A stretch of 64,000 nucleotides of DNA from Kribbella aluminosa. GTDB lineage: Bacteria > Actinomycetota > Actinomycetes > Propionibacteriales > Kribbellaceae. The notes under the pieces were generated by a model that was not told the DNA's origin, made no database searches, and saw only the letters and a list, made by a program, of their open reading frames with translations. The stretch lies in NCBI RefSeq assembly GCF_017876295.1, contig NZ_JAGINT010000001.1, positions 2,418,001 through 2,482,000 on the forward strand, in the 5' to 3' direction. Each line of letters starts with the position of its first letter. Position 1 is the stretch's first letter. The position numbers were made by a program, and so were the translations under genes. Shown here piece by piece: positions 52,506-62,009 of the stretch.

Positions 52506-53486
52506 GTGACGTTCGAGCCCGGCGAGGTCGTCGCCCCGTCCGACCCGCGCATCGTCCTGGAAGGACAGTGGGGACACCAGCCCGGCGTGGCGATCACCGT
52601 CAACTCCGGCTCCCGGCTCTCCTTCTCGTACGCCGGTGAGCGGGTGCAGCTGCTCTTCGACACCGACGGGCTGACCGTCGCGCCGCACCTGTGGATCACC
52701 GTCGACGACACCGAGCCTTCGTTGTATTTGGTTGACGAGCCGGTCATCGAGCTCGTAGCGCCCGACGGCCGGCACCAGGTGTCCGTCGTGGTGAAGGACG
52801 TCAACGAGCACGCGAACCGGTGGAACCCGCCGTTCGGGTGCGCGGTCGTGTTCGCCGGTCTCGTTCTCGACGCGAGGACGGTATTGCGGCTCAGCGGGCG
52901 GCCCGGTGGCCCGCGGATGGAGTTCTACGGCGACTCGATCACGCAGGGGGTGCGGTCGCTGAGCGAGCACCCCGAGTCGGAGGGCGCGGACGGTACGACG
53001 TCGTTCGCGTACCTCACCGCCCGCGCGTTCGGCGCCACGGCGTACCAGGTCGGGTTCGGCAGTCAGGGGATCAGCAAGCCGGGGAACGGCGAGGTGCCGT
53101 CCGGCGTGGACTCGTTCGGCTGGAACTTCGCCGGCTCGCGGGCCGAACGCGTCGAGCCGTCCGACGTGGTGGTGATCAACCTCGGCGTCAACGACCCGAC
53201 GCTGGAGGTCGAGGAGTACGCCGAGTACGTCCGCCGGGTGCGGGCGGCGTACTCGGCGACGACGATCGTGTCGCTGACCCCGTTCAGCGGGAAGCACGCG
53301 GAGACGATCCAGGCCGCGGTGAAGACCCTCGACGACCCGAACCTGGTCTGCGTCGACTCCACCGGCTGGATCACCGAGGACGACTGCACCGACCAGGTCC
53401 ACCCAACCGTCGCCGGCCACACCAAGATCGCCGACCACCTGATCTCGGCCGTCGAGGAACACACGTCCCTACGTCGCCGCATGTAG
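52506..53486 (+). CDS. SGNH/GDSL esterase with CE2-like N-terminal domain
   Basis: 326 aa from GTG 52506 (AGAAGGAG upstream). The N-terminal ~120 residues form a jellyroll (RLSFSYAGERVQLLFDTDGL) as in carbohydrate esterase family 2. The SGNH domain has block I MEFYGDSITQG (Ser about 143), block III VVINLGVND and the catalytic DQVHPTVAGH near residue 300. No signal peptide is visible, so it is probably intracellular or exported by another route. Likely deacetylates glycans. Confidence 0.85.
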   Translation: MTFEPGEVVAPSDPRIVLEGQWGHQPGVAITVNSGSRLSFSYAGERVQLLFDTDGLTVAPHLWITVDDTEPSLYLVDEPVIELVAPDGRHQVSVVVKDVNEHANRWNPPFGCAVVFAGLVLDARTVLRLSGRPGGPRMEFYGDSITQGVRSLSEHPESEGADGTTSFAYLTARAFGATAYQVGFGSQGISKPGNGEVPSGVDSFGWNFAGSRAERVEPSDVVVINLGVNDPTLEVEEYAEYVRRVRAAYSATTIVSLTPFSGKHAETIQAAVKTLDDPNLVCVDSTGWITEDDCTDQVHPTVAGHTKIADHLISAVEEHTSLRRRM

Positions 53487-53585
53487 CGCTCAACGAACCT
53501 GCCCACACAGACCCTGGCCGACACAGGAACATGGGGTCCACCGCGCGCCGAAATCGTGACGTTGATCGGGGGCGCGAACAGGCAA

Positions 53586-53625
53586 TGGTGTCGGGGGACC
53601 TGCAATAACAGGTCCCCCGACACCA
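53586..53625. terminator. Strong terminator hairpin
   Basis: Perfect 17-bp arms TGGTGTCGGGGGACCTG (53586-53602) and its complement (53609-53625) with a 6-nt CAATAA loop, 100 bp after the esterase stop. Confidence 0.85.
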
Positions 53626-53858
53626 CGACCTGTCCCCACCCCCGATCGCCGACCCTCGACGCGCCCCACCGCCATCCCACACCGCGACCGCGCGTCCTGT
53701 GTACCCGCGTCGCGACCGCGCGTCCCGCGACCCGCCCGCATCCGCGTCCCGCAAACCCGCCCCCGCAAACCCGCCCCCGCGCACCCGCGCCGCAACCGCA
53801 CGAACCCGTGTCCCGCGGACCCGCGCCGCGCGCGCGTCCCGCGACCTCGCGCCTGCAG

Positions 53859-53913
53859 TTTGGGAAGCCACCAACCAATCTTGTCGCGAGGAAGTGGTTG
53901 GTGGATTCTCAAA
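53859..53913. repeat. Imperfect 19-bp inverted repeat
   Basis: Arms 53859-53877 and 53895-53913 (TTTGGGAAGCCACCAACCA and its near complement) differ at two positions and enclose 17 nt. The inner 10 bp are perfect. It is not next to a gene end, so a simple terminator role is unclear. Confidence 0.7.
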
Positions 53914-54078
53914 GTCGCCTGCTTGCCGTCTGGGTGCGGCGAGGGGCGAGCGCGGCGCAACAGTGCGGAGGGCTGTGGGGAGGGCTGTGGGGAGGGCAAA
54001 TGAGTCAGGCACGGTAGGTGGGGGTGGGGTGGGGCGCGGGGTGAGGCGGGTGCCTCAGGTCGGCGTTAGATTGGGCGT

Positions 54079-54426
54079 GTGGCCGGCAGGTTCGAGACCG
54101 TGGACGAGTACATCGCGTCGTTCCCTCCCGAGGTGCGGACGGTGCTGGAAGAGGTGCGCCGTACGATCCACTCTGCCGTGCCGGACGCGGGCGAGAAGGT
54201 CAGCTATCAGATCCCCACGATCACCCTGGACGGCACAGCCCTGCTGCACTTCAGCGGCTGGAAGTCACACGTCGCCCTCTACCCGATCCCGCCGCTGGAC
54301 GAGGACCTGACCCCGTACCGCTCCGGCAAGGGCACCCTGAAGTTCCCCCTCAGCAAGCCGATCCCGTACGACCTCATCGCCAGGATCGCCCGCGCGTTTG
54401 TTGCTGCGCGCAACAGTCAGGAGTAG
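54079..54426 (+). CDS. DUF1801/YdhG-like protein
   Basis: 115 aa from GTG 54079. Full-length DUF1801 domain: VDEYIASFPPEVRTVLEEVR, then GEKVSYQIPTITLDG, SGWKSHVALYPIPP and the C-terminal GTLKFPLSKPIPYDLIARI. Related to the Bacillus intracellular iron chaperone (frataxin-like) fold, but metal binding in this one cannot be judged. The last 10 bp overlap the convergent lipoprotein remnant. Confidence 0.85.
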   Translation: MAGRFETVDEYIASFPPEVRTVLEEVRRTIHSAVPDAGEKVSYQIPTITLDGTALLHFSGWKSHVALYPIPPLDEDLTPYRSGKGTLKFPLSKPIPYDLIARIARAFVAARNSQE

Positions 54427-55326
54427 GCGGGGGAGATCGCCCGCGCCAGCATCACGATCGGGACGGGCTTCATCTCGTCGTTCGGCGCGGCGCTGATGCT
54501 CACAAACTGGCCCCGAGCGGTCCGGAAGACCAGGTAGCCGTCGCTCTGCTGCCAACCCTCGGCGCCCACCGAGACGCGATGGGACGGGTCCAACGTGCCG
54601 GTGCCGGCGTCGTGGACGAGCTGGAAGTCGAACGCTTGGTCGGATCCGTCCGTACCGGACATGACCCACACGGAGGCGGCCTCGGAGCCCCACGCGCACC
54701 AGAGATGTCCGTCGACGAGCGCGTCCCGCCGGACCACGGCCGTGCCGCCGATGACGTGCTCGGCTGCGGCGGAGCCGCGGTCGCACTGCAAGCGGACCGT
54801 CCTTGGCTTCGCGACCGGGAGCCCGCCGGGAACCGTGGTGATGGCGTGGGCGATCGACACCAGCTCATCCATCGTGCCGGCACCGTCGGTCACGACCCGG
54901 AGCCGCACCTGGCGATTGCCGGTGCGGAACACGAGCCACGGTGCGGCGGCAGCCGGGTCGAGTGCCCAGGAGCTGCTGCCCATTCGGCCGCCGGTGACCT
55001 TGGCCGCGTAGCCGCGTTGCGTCGTGTCCACCTCGTCGGCCTTGCGGTATCTGGCTGCTTGCGCGTCGGTGACCGGAAGAATCGAGACGAGGACCTGGAT
55101 CCGGTGGGTCGGCTGCGCCGGATCCACCAGCGAGCAGGCGTCCGCGAGTGGTGCCGTGGGACAGGGGGTTGCCGCGTTCGGTGGTCCAGTTGCCGGCGAG
55201 TTGTTGGCGTACGCGTTCGCACAGGTCGCCTGTTGGAGGCGGAGCCGATTGTTGTTGGACGGTGTGGGGGTCGCAGCCGAGTAACGCGAGTAGCAGGAGG
55301 GCGGTGATGGTCGCTCGGCAGTGCAG
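54417..55326 (-). pseudogene. Lipoprotein gene with frameshift and no standard start
   Basis: The minus strand around 55250-55320 encodes a lipoprotein signal (ATITALLLLALLGCDP, lipobox LLGC) after a GGGGAGG site, but only a CTG fits as start. About 190 bp later the sense shifts by one base into LADACSLVDPAQ, a DUF3558-like opening, followed by two similar ~110-residue segments (RIQVLVSILPV, then WLVFRTGNRQVRLRVV; and WVMSGTDGSDQAFDFQL, then YLVFRTARGQFVSI) to the stop at 54417. The shift point is near 55140-55190. A surface lipoprotein gene was probably here; whether the lesion is real is uncertain. Confidence 0.55.
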
Positions 55327-55362
55327 CGTGGTTCCTCCCCAGGACAGTGCTTTGGGCGGAGC

Positions 55363-56599
55363 TTAGAGGAGGGATTGGGGGTCTGCCGCGGGTGGGCGGG
55401 TGAGGGTCCAGTCGTTGAACTGGTTGTCGAAGCGGTACCAGAGGTTGTCCTTGCCGAGGCGGAGCTGGAGTTTGCCGGTGGTGACGCGGTTGGCATCGGT
55501 GGTGGCGTGGGGGAGGGCGGTCACGGCCTCGGTGAGGGCTTCGGGGGTGACTGTGTGCGGGGCGTCGACGGTGACGGCGAGGCCGCCGGGGGCCGCCGTG
55601 GCGCCAGGCGGTGGCCCAGGTGGTGAGCCGGCGCGCGGGGATGCCGGCGTGGTGCGCGAGGTCGGCGAGCTCCGGCGTACCGAGGGCTGCCGCGGCCCGT
55701 CGCGCGAGGTCCTGCTCGAAGGTGAGCGGGAGGCCGACGTCGCCGGACGCGAGCTCCCACGCACGGCGCGCGGCGTCCGTGGCGAGCGCGACCAGATCCC
55801 GTACGTCGACCCCGGACGACCGCGGCGGATCGAGCACCTTCACCGCCGCCGGCACCCCCGGAGCCCCCAATGGCCGAGGCGGAACAGGAATCGGCACGAC
55901 CGGTTGACTGGACTGATGGCGGGCGAAGGCGGCGATTGCCGGGATGCCGGCCGGGGTGGGAGTGCGTGGAGCCGGTGGGGTTGTTCCGCCGCCGCGGCGG
56001 GCACGAAGGGCTGCGAGTAGTTCGTCCCGAGGCCGGCCGCGCAGGAGCAGCAATGCGAACGGGTCGTCGTCCAGAGCGTCGGCCACGAGGTAACAAACGG
56101 CCGCGGAATGCTTGCACGGTACGGCGAAGTCCGGGCAGCTGCAGTTCGTCAGCACCTCGCCCGCGCCGGGCAGCAGATCCAGCCCGGTCGCCCGTACGTC
56201 GTCCACGACCTCCGGCGGCAGCTCCCCGTCGAGCAGCGCCGCGACCCGCCCGATCTGCGCCGACACCACGTCCAGCACGGCCTCCCACTCCGCCGCCGAG
56301 AACGCCCGGATCCGCACCGTCACCTGGTACGGCGTGACCCGGCTGCCCTGCACCATCGCCTCGACCTCGCCCGGGCTGACCGTCAGCTCGAGCACGCTGC
56401 CGCGCCGCGCGTAGGACCGCCCGCGCGACAACCGCCCCGGATCGAGCCGCGCCCGGTGCTCCAACGCCTCCAGCCACGCCCGGCCCCACCACGTCGCGCC
56501 GAACGTCCGCCGGCTCCCCGCCCCGCGCGCCGCCGGCAACCCGGCGTCCTCGTCCTTCCGGCGCCATCCCTGCCACGGCCGCCGCTCCTCCTCAGCCAT
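55363..56599 (-). pseudogene. SWIM zinc finger protein gene with a one-base frameshift
   Basis: From ATG 56599: GATWWGRAWLEALEHRARLD, a typical opening for SWIM proteins beside SNF2 helicases, then the SWIM finger NCSCPDFAVPCKHSAAVCYL (CxC and CxH) near 150. Frame is lost after TTWATAWRHGG. If one C of the CCCCC run near 55583 is removed, reading continues into a coherent C-terminus (GGLAVTVDAPHTVTPEALTE, ending RPPAADPQSLL, stop 55363-55365), about 411 residues in all. The ATG overlaps the helicase stop by 8 nt (ATGGCTGA). Without the C-terminal part a shortened SWIM protein could still be made. Confidence 0.75.
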
Positions 56600-59414
56600 C
56601 GGCCTCACCGGCCACGGATTTCCCAACAGCTGACGGGTTGTACGCGCTCGCGGACCCCGACCGCGACGGCCCGGTCGACAGCTCCACCAGCTCGGTCAGC
56701 TCCGTGTCCGACAGCTCGCTCAACCACGCCTCGCCCGATCCGACGACGGCGTCCGCGAGGTCCCGCTTCGCGTTGATGACCGTCGCGATCCGGTCCTCCA
56801 GCGTGTTCTCGGTGACGAGCCGGTGGACCTGCACCGGCCGGTCCTGGCCGATCCGGTACGCGCGGTCTGTCGCCTGGTCCTCGACGGCAGGGTTCCACCA
56901 GCGGTCGTAGTGCACGACATGCGTGGCCTGCGTCAACGTCAGCCCCACACCACCGGCCTTCAGCGACAGCAGGAACACCGGCGCCGCGCCCGCCTGAAAC
57001 TGCTCCACCATCTCCGAGCGTTTCCGCACCCCGATCCCGCCGTGCAGGAACAACGTCCGCACCTGCCGCGCTGCCAGATGTGCCTCGATCAGCCGGCACA
57101 TCTCGACGTACTGACTGAAGATCAGCACCGACTCGCCCTCGGCGAGGATCACGTCGAGCAGCTCGTCCAGCGCGGCGAGCTTCCCGGACCGTCGCTCCAG
57201 CGGACCGGGCTCGTGCAGGAACTGCGCCGGATGGTTGCACACCTGCTTCAGCTGCGTCAGGAGACTGAGCACCAGCCCGCGGCGCGCAATCCCCGAAGCC
57301 TCCTCGATCTTCGCAAGCGTCTCCTTCGCGACGGCCTGGTACAGCGTGGCCTGCTCGGTCGTCAGCGGTACGACGACATCGTGCTCGGTCTTCTGCGGTA
57401 GCTCGGGCGCGATCCCCGGGTCGCTCTTCCGGCGGCGCAGCAGGAACGGTCGCGTCACCCGGGTCAGCCGCGCGGTCGCCTCCTCGTCGTGGAACCGCTC
57501 GACCGGTACGGCGACGTCCTGGCGGAACCGGTCCAGCGGGCCGAGCAGCCCGGGCGCCGACCAGTCGAGGATCGACCACAGCTCGGAGAGCCGGTTCTCC
57601 ACCGGCGTACCGGTGAGCGCGATCCTGGTCGCTGACGGCAACGTTCTCAACGCGCGGGCGGTACGTGACAGCGGGTTCTTCGCATGTTGCGCCTCGTCCG
57701 CGACCGCCAGGCCCCACGCGATCTCCCCGAGCAGCCGGTGATCCTGGCGGACCACGCCGTACGTCGTGAGCACGACCTCGTCCGCGGCGAGATCGCCGAG
57801 CGTACGACCGGGGCCGTGGTACCGCCGGGTCGGTACGTCGGGGGCGAACCGCTCGAACTCGCGCTCCCAGTTGCCGAGCAGCGTCGACGGGCAGACCACG
57901 ACGGTCGGCCCGCGGCCCTTGAGCTGCAGGTGCAGGGCGATGACCTGGATCGTCTTGCCGAGGCCCATGTCGTCGGCGAGACAGCCGCCGAGGCCGAGCT
58001 GCGCGAGCTGCGCCATCCACGCGACGCCGCGGCGCTGGTAGTCGCGGAGGGTGGCGCGCAGGCCGGCGGGTTGGGTGAACGGCGCGGGCTCGTCGGCCGT
58101 GCGCAGTCGGGTGAGCAGCCGGGCCAGCGAACCGTCGGCGTCGAACGGCACGAGTTCGCCGTCGACGTCGATCGTCCCGGTCAGCGCGGCACCGAGCGCC
58201 TCGGCGCCGGTCAGGGTGCGCGTGGAGCCGTCGCGCAGCCGGCGTACGACGTCGTGGTCGACGCGGATCCAGCGGCCGCGCATCCGGATCATCGGGCGCT
58301 TCGCCTCGGCGAGCGCGGAGATCTCCGCCTCGGTCAGGTCCTGGTCGTCGACGGTCGGGCGCCAGCGGAAGGCGACCAGCTCGTTCAGGTTGAAGTCGGG
58401 GCCGGTGACGGCGCCGGGTGCCGGGGTCGCGACGCTCGCCCGGAGCGCCAGTTGCCCGGCGAACAGCTCGGTCGGCCAGAGCACCTCGATGCCGGCGCCT
58501 TCCAGCTCGGGACTGCCTTCGGCGAGTTCCTCGAGCGCGGCGTCGTCGATCGGGATGTCCTCCGGGGCGGCGTCCCGTAGAGCCGTCCCGAGCGGTGGCC
58601 AGACGCGTGCGCCGCGGCGGAGCGCCAGCAGCAGGTCGGTCTCGGCGCGTTCGCCGAGGGCGGTCAGTACGGCGGCGGGCGCGTTCCACAGGTCCGCGAC
58701 ATCCACCAGCAAGCTCGGATCCAACCCACTCCGCAACTGCAACACCGCCCGAAACTCCTCCGCTTCGAGCGGATCGGCCGGCGTGGGCGGCTCGATACGC
58801 AGTACCAGCCGGGTGCCTGCCTGTTCGGCCAACGCCGTTTCGTCCAGCCAGGTTGTGGTTCCGGGTAGCGCGACGGACTCGACGGCCGCGAACGGCGCCG
58901 CGCCCGGACGAACTGCCACCGCCGCAGCCGGCGTACGGACGAGAGCATCGGCAAGCGCATCCCAGAACGCGCGAATCAGCTGCTCCGGTTCCACCAGCCG
59001 GACCGGGCGGGTGCCCGCGATCGGCAGCGCATGACCGTACGCCGGCATCGCGGCGCCGAGGTTCCGCAGCCACGCGTGGTCGATCGGATCCAGCGGAGCC
59101 ACCCGCCACGCGCCGTACCCCTCCGCACTCCGGTCCGGCACCAGCCGCCCGCGCCCGATCAGCACCAGCCCGGCGAGCCCCGCCGCCCGCCACGCGGCCC
59201 AGCTCCCTGAAGCGTCCCGCTCCGGCTCGGTCAGACGACTGATCACCTCGTCCACAGACAACAGCCGCGCAGGCACCGTCGTACGGCGCACCGCCGTACC
59301 GCGAGGGAGAACCAGCTCGACACTGCCGTCAGCGGTCTCACCCGAAAGATCGCCGTACAGCGCCAGCCGACCCGCGCGCGGCGGATCGGCAGGCACGAAG
59401 ACGGCGTCGAACAT
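56592..59414 (-). CDS. SNF2-family DEAD/DEAH-like helicase
   Basis: 940 aa from ATG 59414 (MFDAVFVPADPPRAGRLALY). An SNF2_assoc-type N-terminal region of about 430 residues precedes the motor: GGCLADDMGLGKTIQ (Walker A), VADEAQHAKNP (DEAQ box), GTPVENRLSELWSILDW, and in the second lobe SLKAGGVGLTLTQATHV and AYRIGQDRPVQVHRLV. It belongs to the bacterial SNF2 group paired with SWIM zinc-finger proteins, which is exactly its downstream neighbour. Role in DNA or RNA-polymerase remodelling is likely but unproven. Confidence 0.93.
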   Translation of the reverse strand: MFDAVFVPADPPRAGRLALYGDLSGETADGSVELVLPRGTAVRRTTVPARLLSVDEVISRLTEPERDASGSWAAWRAAGLAGLVLIGRGRLVPDRSAEGYGAWRVAPLDPIDHAWLRNLGAAMPAYGHALPIAGTRPVRLVEPEQLIRAFWDALADALVRTPAAAVAVRPGAAPFAAVESVALPGTTTWLDETALAEQAGTRLVLRIEPPTPADPLEAEEFRAVLQLRSGLDPSLLVDVADLWNAPAAVLTALGERAETDLLLALRRGARVWPPLGTALRDAAPEDIPIDDAALEELAEGSPELEGAGIEVLWPTELFAGQLALRASVATPAPGAVTGPDFNLNELVAFRWRPTVDDQDLTEAEISALAEAKRPMIRMRGRWIRVDHDVVRRLRDGSTRTLTGAEALGAALTGTIDVDGELVPFDADGSLARLLTRLRTADEPAPFTQPAGLRATLRDYQRRGVAWMAQLAQLGLGGCLADDMGLGKTIQVIALHLQLKGRGPTVVVCPSTLLGNWEREFERFAPDVPTRRYHGPGRTLGDLAADEVVLTTYGVVRQDHRLLGEIAWGLAVADEAQHAKNPLSRTARALRTLPSATRIALTGTPVENRLSELWSILDWSAPGLLGPLDRFRQDVAVPVERFHDEEATARLTRVTRPFLLRRRKSDPGIAPELPQKTEHDVVVPLTTEQATLYQAVAKETLAKIEEASGIARRGLVLSLLTQLKQVCNHPAQFLHEPGPLERRSGKLAALDELLDVILAEGESVLIFSQYVEMCRLIEAHLAARQVRTLFLHGGIGVRKRSEMVEQFQAGAAPVFLLSLKAGGVGLTLTQATHVVHYDRWWNPAVEDQATDRAYRIGQDRPVQVHRLVTENTLEDRIATVINAKRDLADAVVGSGEAWLSELSDTELTELVELSTGPSRSGSASAYNPSAVGKSVAGEADG

Positions 59415-59505
59415 GCCCCGCAGAGTACGTGGCACGACCGACAGAACTTGACCTGAACCAACGTTGAGGTTGCACGCTCGTAGTCCCCAACAGGAGAGAA
59501 CAGAC

Positions 59506-60474
59506 ATGCGTGCAGCAGTGGTGACCGCGTTCGGCGGTCCGGAAGTGATCCAGACCCGCGAGGTACCGGACCCGATTCCGGCTGCGGGACAGGTGCTCGT
59601 CGAGGTGGAGATCGCGGACCTGATCTTCGTCGAGACCGCGATCCGGCGCGGCGGCCACGGCAAGTTCTTCGACGTCGAGCCGCCGTACATCCCCGGCAGC
59701 AACCTCGGCGGCCGGGTCCGCGCGGTCGGCCCCGGCGTACCGGCGGACTGGATCGGAAAGACCGTGGTCGGCCGCCCGCCGAACTTCGGCGGCCACGCCG
59801 AGCTGGCCGTCCTCACACCGTACGTCGAAGTACCGCCGGAGCTCGACCTGCAGACCGCGGTCGCGGTGTACGGCGACGGCTTCACGGCCCTGATGCTCGA
59901 GCAGCTGGCGCCGTCGATGACCGGGCAGAACGTCCTGATCACCGCCTCCGCCGGCGGCATGGGCCTGCTCCTGATCCAGCTCGCGCACAAGGCCGGAGCA
60001 CACGTGATCGCGGCCGCCCGCGGCGAGCAGAAGCTCGCGCTGAGCCAGGCCCAGGGCGCCGACGTACTGATCGACTACAGCAACCCGTCCTGGGAAAAGC
60101 TGGTGCTAGAGGCAACAAACAACCAGGGCGCCGGCATCGTCTTCGAAGGCGCCGGCGGCGAACTCGGCAGCACCGCGTTCACCGTCACCAGGGACGGCGG
60201 CTGGTTCTCGGCCCACGGCGCCCCCAGCGGCGGCTTCGCCACCATCGACCCGGCCACCGCCGAACGCCGCGGCATCACCGTGAAGGGCATCATGGACCTC
60301 CGCGCCGACTCCACGACCACCACAGTCACCGCCCACGACGTCCTGACCCGCGCAGCCGCCGGCGACCTCCGACCCGTCATCGACCGCACCTACCCGCTGG
60401 ACGAACTCCCCAAAGCCCACCAGGCCCTGGAAAGCCGCACCCTCCGCGGCAAAGCCCTGATCCGGATCGCCTGA
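59506..60474 (+). CDS. Zinc-binding-type alcohol dehydrogenase/quinone oxidoreductase (MDR)
   Basis: 322 aa. Medium-chain dehydrogenase fold beginning MRAAVVTAFGGPEVIQTREV. Nucleotide-binding ITASAGGMGLLLIQLAHKAG (AxxGxxG) at about 147-166 indicates NADPH; no structural or catalytic zinc cysteines are visible, so it is of the quinone reductase (QOR) type. 91 bp from the divergent SNF2 gene. Confidence 0.88.
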   Translation: MRAAVVTAFGGPEVIQTREVPDPIPAAGQVLVEVEIADLIFVETAIRRGGHGKFFDVEPPYIPGSNLGGRVRAVGPGVPADWIGKTVVGRPPNFGGHAELAVLTPYVEVPPELDLQTAVAVYGDGFTALMLEQLAPSMTGQNVLITASAGGMGLLLIQLAHKAGAHVIAAARGEQKLALSQAQGADVLIDYSNPSWEKLVLEATNNQGAGIVFEGAGGELGSTAFTVTRDGGWFSAHGAPSGGFATIDPATAERRGITVKGIMDLRADSTTTTVTAHDVLTRAAAGDLRPVIDRTYPLDELPKAHQALESRTLRGKALIRIA

Positions 60475-60571
60475 CTACCCGAGCAGTACTGCGTTCTGTT
60501 GCCGAGCAGCGCGCAGCATCGGGCCCGCGGTTCGCCGGTGGCCGCGCAGCAGTTCGGCGACGCTGCCGGTG

Positions 60572-61888
60572 TCAGTCGGTGACGGATTCGTCGGCACGAT
60601 CGGCGAGGCCCGGGCGGGCGGTGACGATCTTGTTCCGTCCGTCCCGCTTCGCGCTCAGCAGTGCATTGTCGGCGGCAAGGATCAGCTGGTCCATCGTGTC
60701 GGCGACCTCGGGGTAGACCGCCGCGCCGATGGACGCCGGTACGCCGGTGATCACGGTGCTGCGGGCGCTCGCGGTCTCCACGGCCACGCTCAGCGTGCTG
60801 AGCCGGTCGCGGATCCGTCCGGCCACTTCGAGCACCTCGCCCTCGGAGGCGCCGGGCAGCAGGACCGCCAGCTCGTCGCCGCCGACGCGTGCGACCAGAT
60901 CGCCCTGGCGGACTTCGGCGCGGATGCTCTCGGCCACCGCGCGCAGTGCCTGGTCACCGGCCGGGTGTCCGTACGTGTCGTTGATTTCCTTGAACTTGTC
61001 GAGATCCAGCATCAGCAGCCCGACGGTGCTGCGCAGCGACTGCGCCCGGGCGAGCTCGGCCGGCACTGCGTTGGCCCAGTACGCCGGGGTGGCCAGACCG
61101 GTCTTCACGTCGGTGCCCGCCGCCCGCTGGAACTGCGGCAGCAGCAGATCGCGGTGCAGGGTGAGCACGGTCACCATCAGGATCGGAACCACCCACGGGT
61201 ACGACGCTTGCAGCGCGGCGACCGCTACGCCGAGCCCCAGGCCCGCGACCACCACGAGCTGATCTGCCAGATCGCCCAGCGCACCACGCGCAGTGGCGTC
61301 CGGGGACGACAACAGGATCGCTCCGATGACCAGCGCGAAGTTCACCAGCCACCAGGTCGCTGCTGCGCCCAGCACGACCAGCAACGGCCACGGGCCGGTC
61401 GGTACGCGCGGCTCGTGCAGCAGGCCGCCGGCCCGCAGTACGGCGGCACCTGCCGCGCTGGCCAGGATGAACGTGCCGGCCGAGAACACCTTGCGGTGCG
61501 CGATCGTCCGGCCGTAGACCCGGATCCAGGAGTAGCTGTACGAGATCACGACCAGCGCGACCACCAGGCTGAGCGGGAGCAGCAACAGGCCGGCGAACAC
61601 CCAGAGGCTCTTCAGGTTCGTGTACGGCGAAGTGTTCGCCGCCATCTCGCGTCGGCGCTCGATCCCGCGGGCAGACTCCAGGTGCAGGATGGACGCTGCG
61701 GTCAGCACCCCGAAGGCCAGCCACTCCGCACGGCCGACGCCCCTGGCGATCGTCGATCCGGCAGACAGGACGGTGATCATGACCGCGACCGCATCGACCC
61801 CGAGCACGTACAGCAGCGCGGGACGGGGGAGCGACCAGAGCTTCCACTGCCGGGGTGGCACTAAATTGCTCCGACCGATCAGAATCAT
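60572..61888 (-). CDS. Membrane diguanylate cyclase-like GGDEF protein (GGDEL active site)
   Basis: 438 aa from ATG 61888. About six to eight hydrophobic helices in residues 20-245 form a membrane sensor with no known domain name. The GGDEF domain runs about 265-425: GLLMLDLDKFKEINDTYGHP and the active loop RVGGDELAVLLPG, where the last position of GGDEF is Leu. GGD and E are kept, and such variants can be active. The terminal NALLSAKRDGRNKIV is typical. Divergent from the GNEW-repeat gene with 121 bp between starts. Confidence 0.88.
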   Translation of the reverse strand: MILIGRSNLVPPRQWKLWSLPRPALLYVLGVDAVAVMITVLSAGSTIARGVGRAEWLAFGVLTAASILHLESARGIERRREMAANTSPYTNLKSLWVFAGLLLLPLSLVVALVVISYSYSWIRVYGRTIAHRKVFSAGTFILASAAGAAVLRAGGLLHEPRVPTGPWPLLVVLGAAATWWLVNFALVIGAILLSSPDATARGALGDLADQLVVVAGLGLGVAVAALQASYPWVVPILMVTVLTLHRDLLLPQFQRAAGTDVKTGLATPAYWANAVPAELARAQSLRSTVGLLMLDLDKFKEINDTYGHPAGDQALRAVAESIRAEVRQGDLVARVGGDELAVLLPGASEGEVLEVAGRIRDRLSTLSVAVETASARSTVITGVPASIGAAVYPEVADTMDQLILAADNALLSAKRDGRNKIVTARPGLADRADESVTD

Positions 61889-62009
61889 TGTGGCCTCACC
61901 AGGATCGACCTGAACGGTTATTCCTGAATAGTAACTGTTCGTTCACGCGAGGTCAGCACCGGCCCGCGTTTTGTTTCATCCTCTGGGATGACGAAGGAAG
62001 GACTGCACC

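Larger units (their letters stand above)
53490..54078. other. 589-bp gene-free repetitive stretch
   Basis: Between the esterase and the DUF1801 gene I see no supported gene. It holds the terminator at 53586-53625, then about 200 bp of degenerate CCCGCG-rich repeats (including two AACCCGCCCCCGC units), an imperfect inverted repeat at 53859-53913 and a short GGGCTGTGGGGA tandem near 53970-53996. Open frames here are a by-product of base composition. Confidence 0.7.

Noticed and set aside
53371..54017. Several overlapping frames of 150-210 codons on both strands in the repeat-rich gap
   Set aside because: They cross the strong terminator and repeats and have extreme Arg/Pro composition without start signals.
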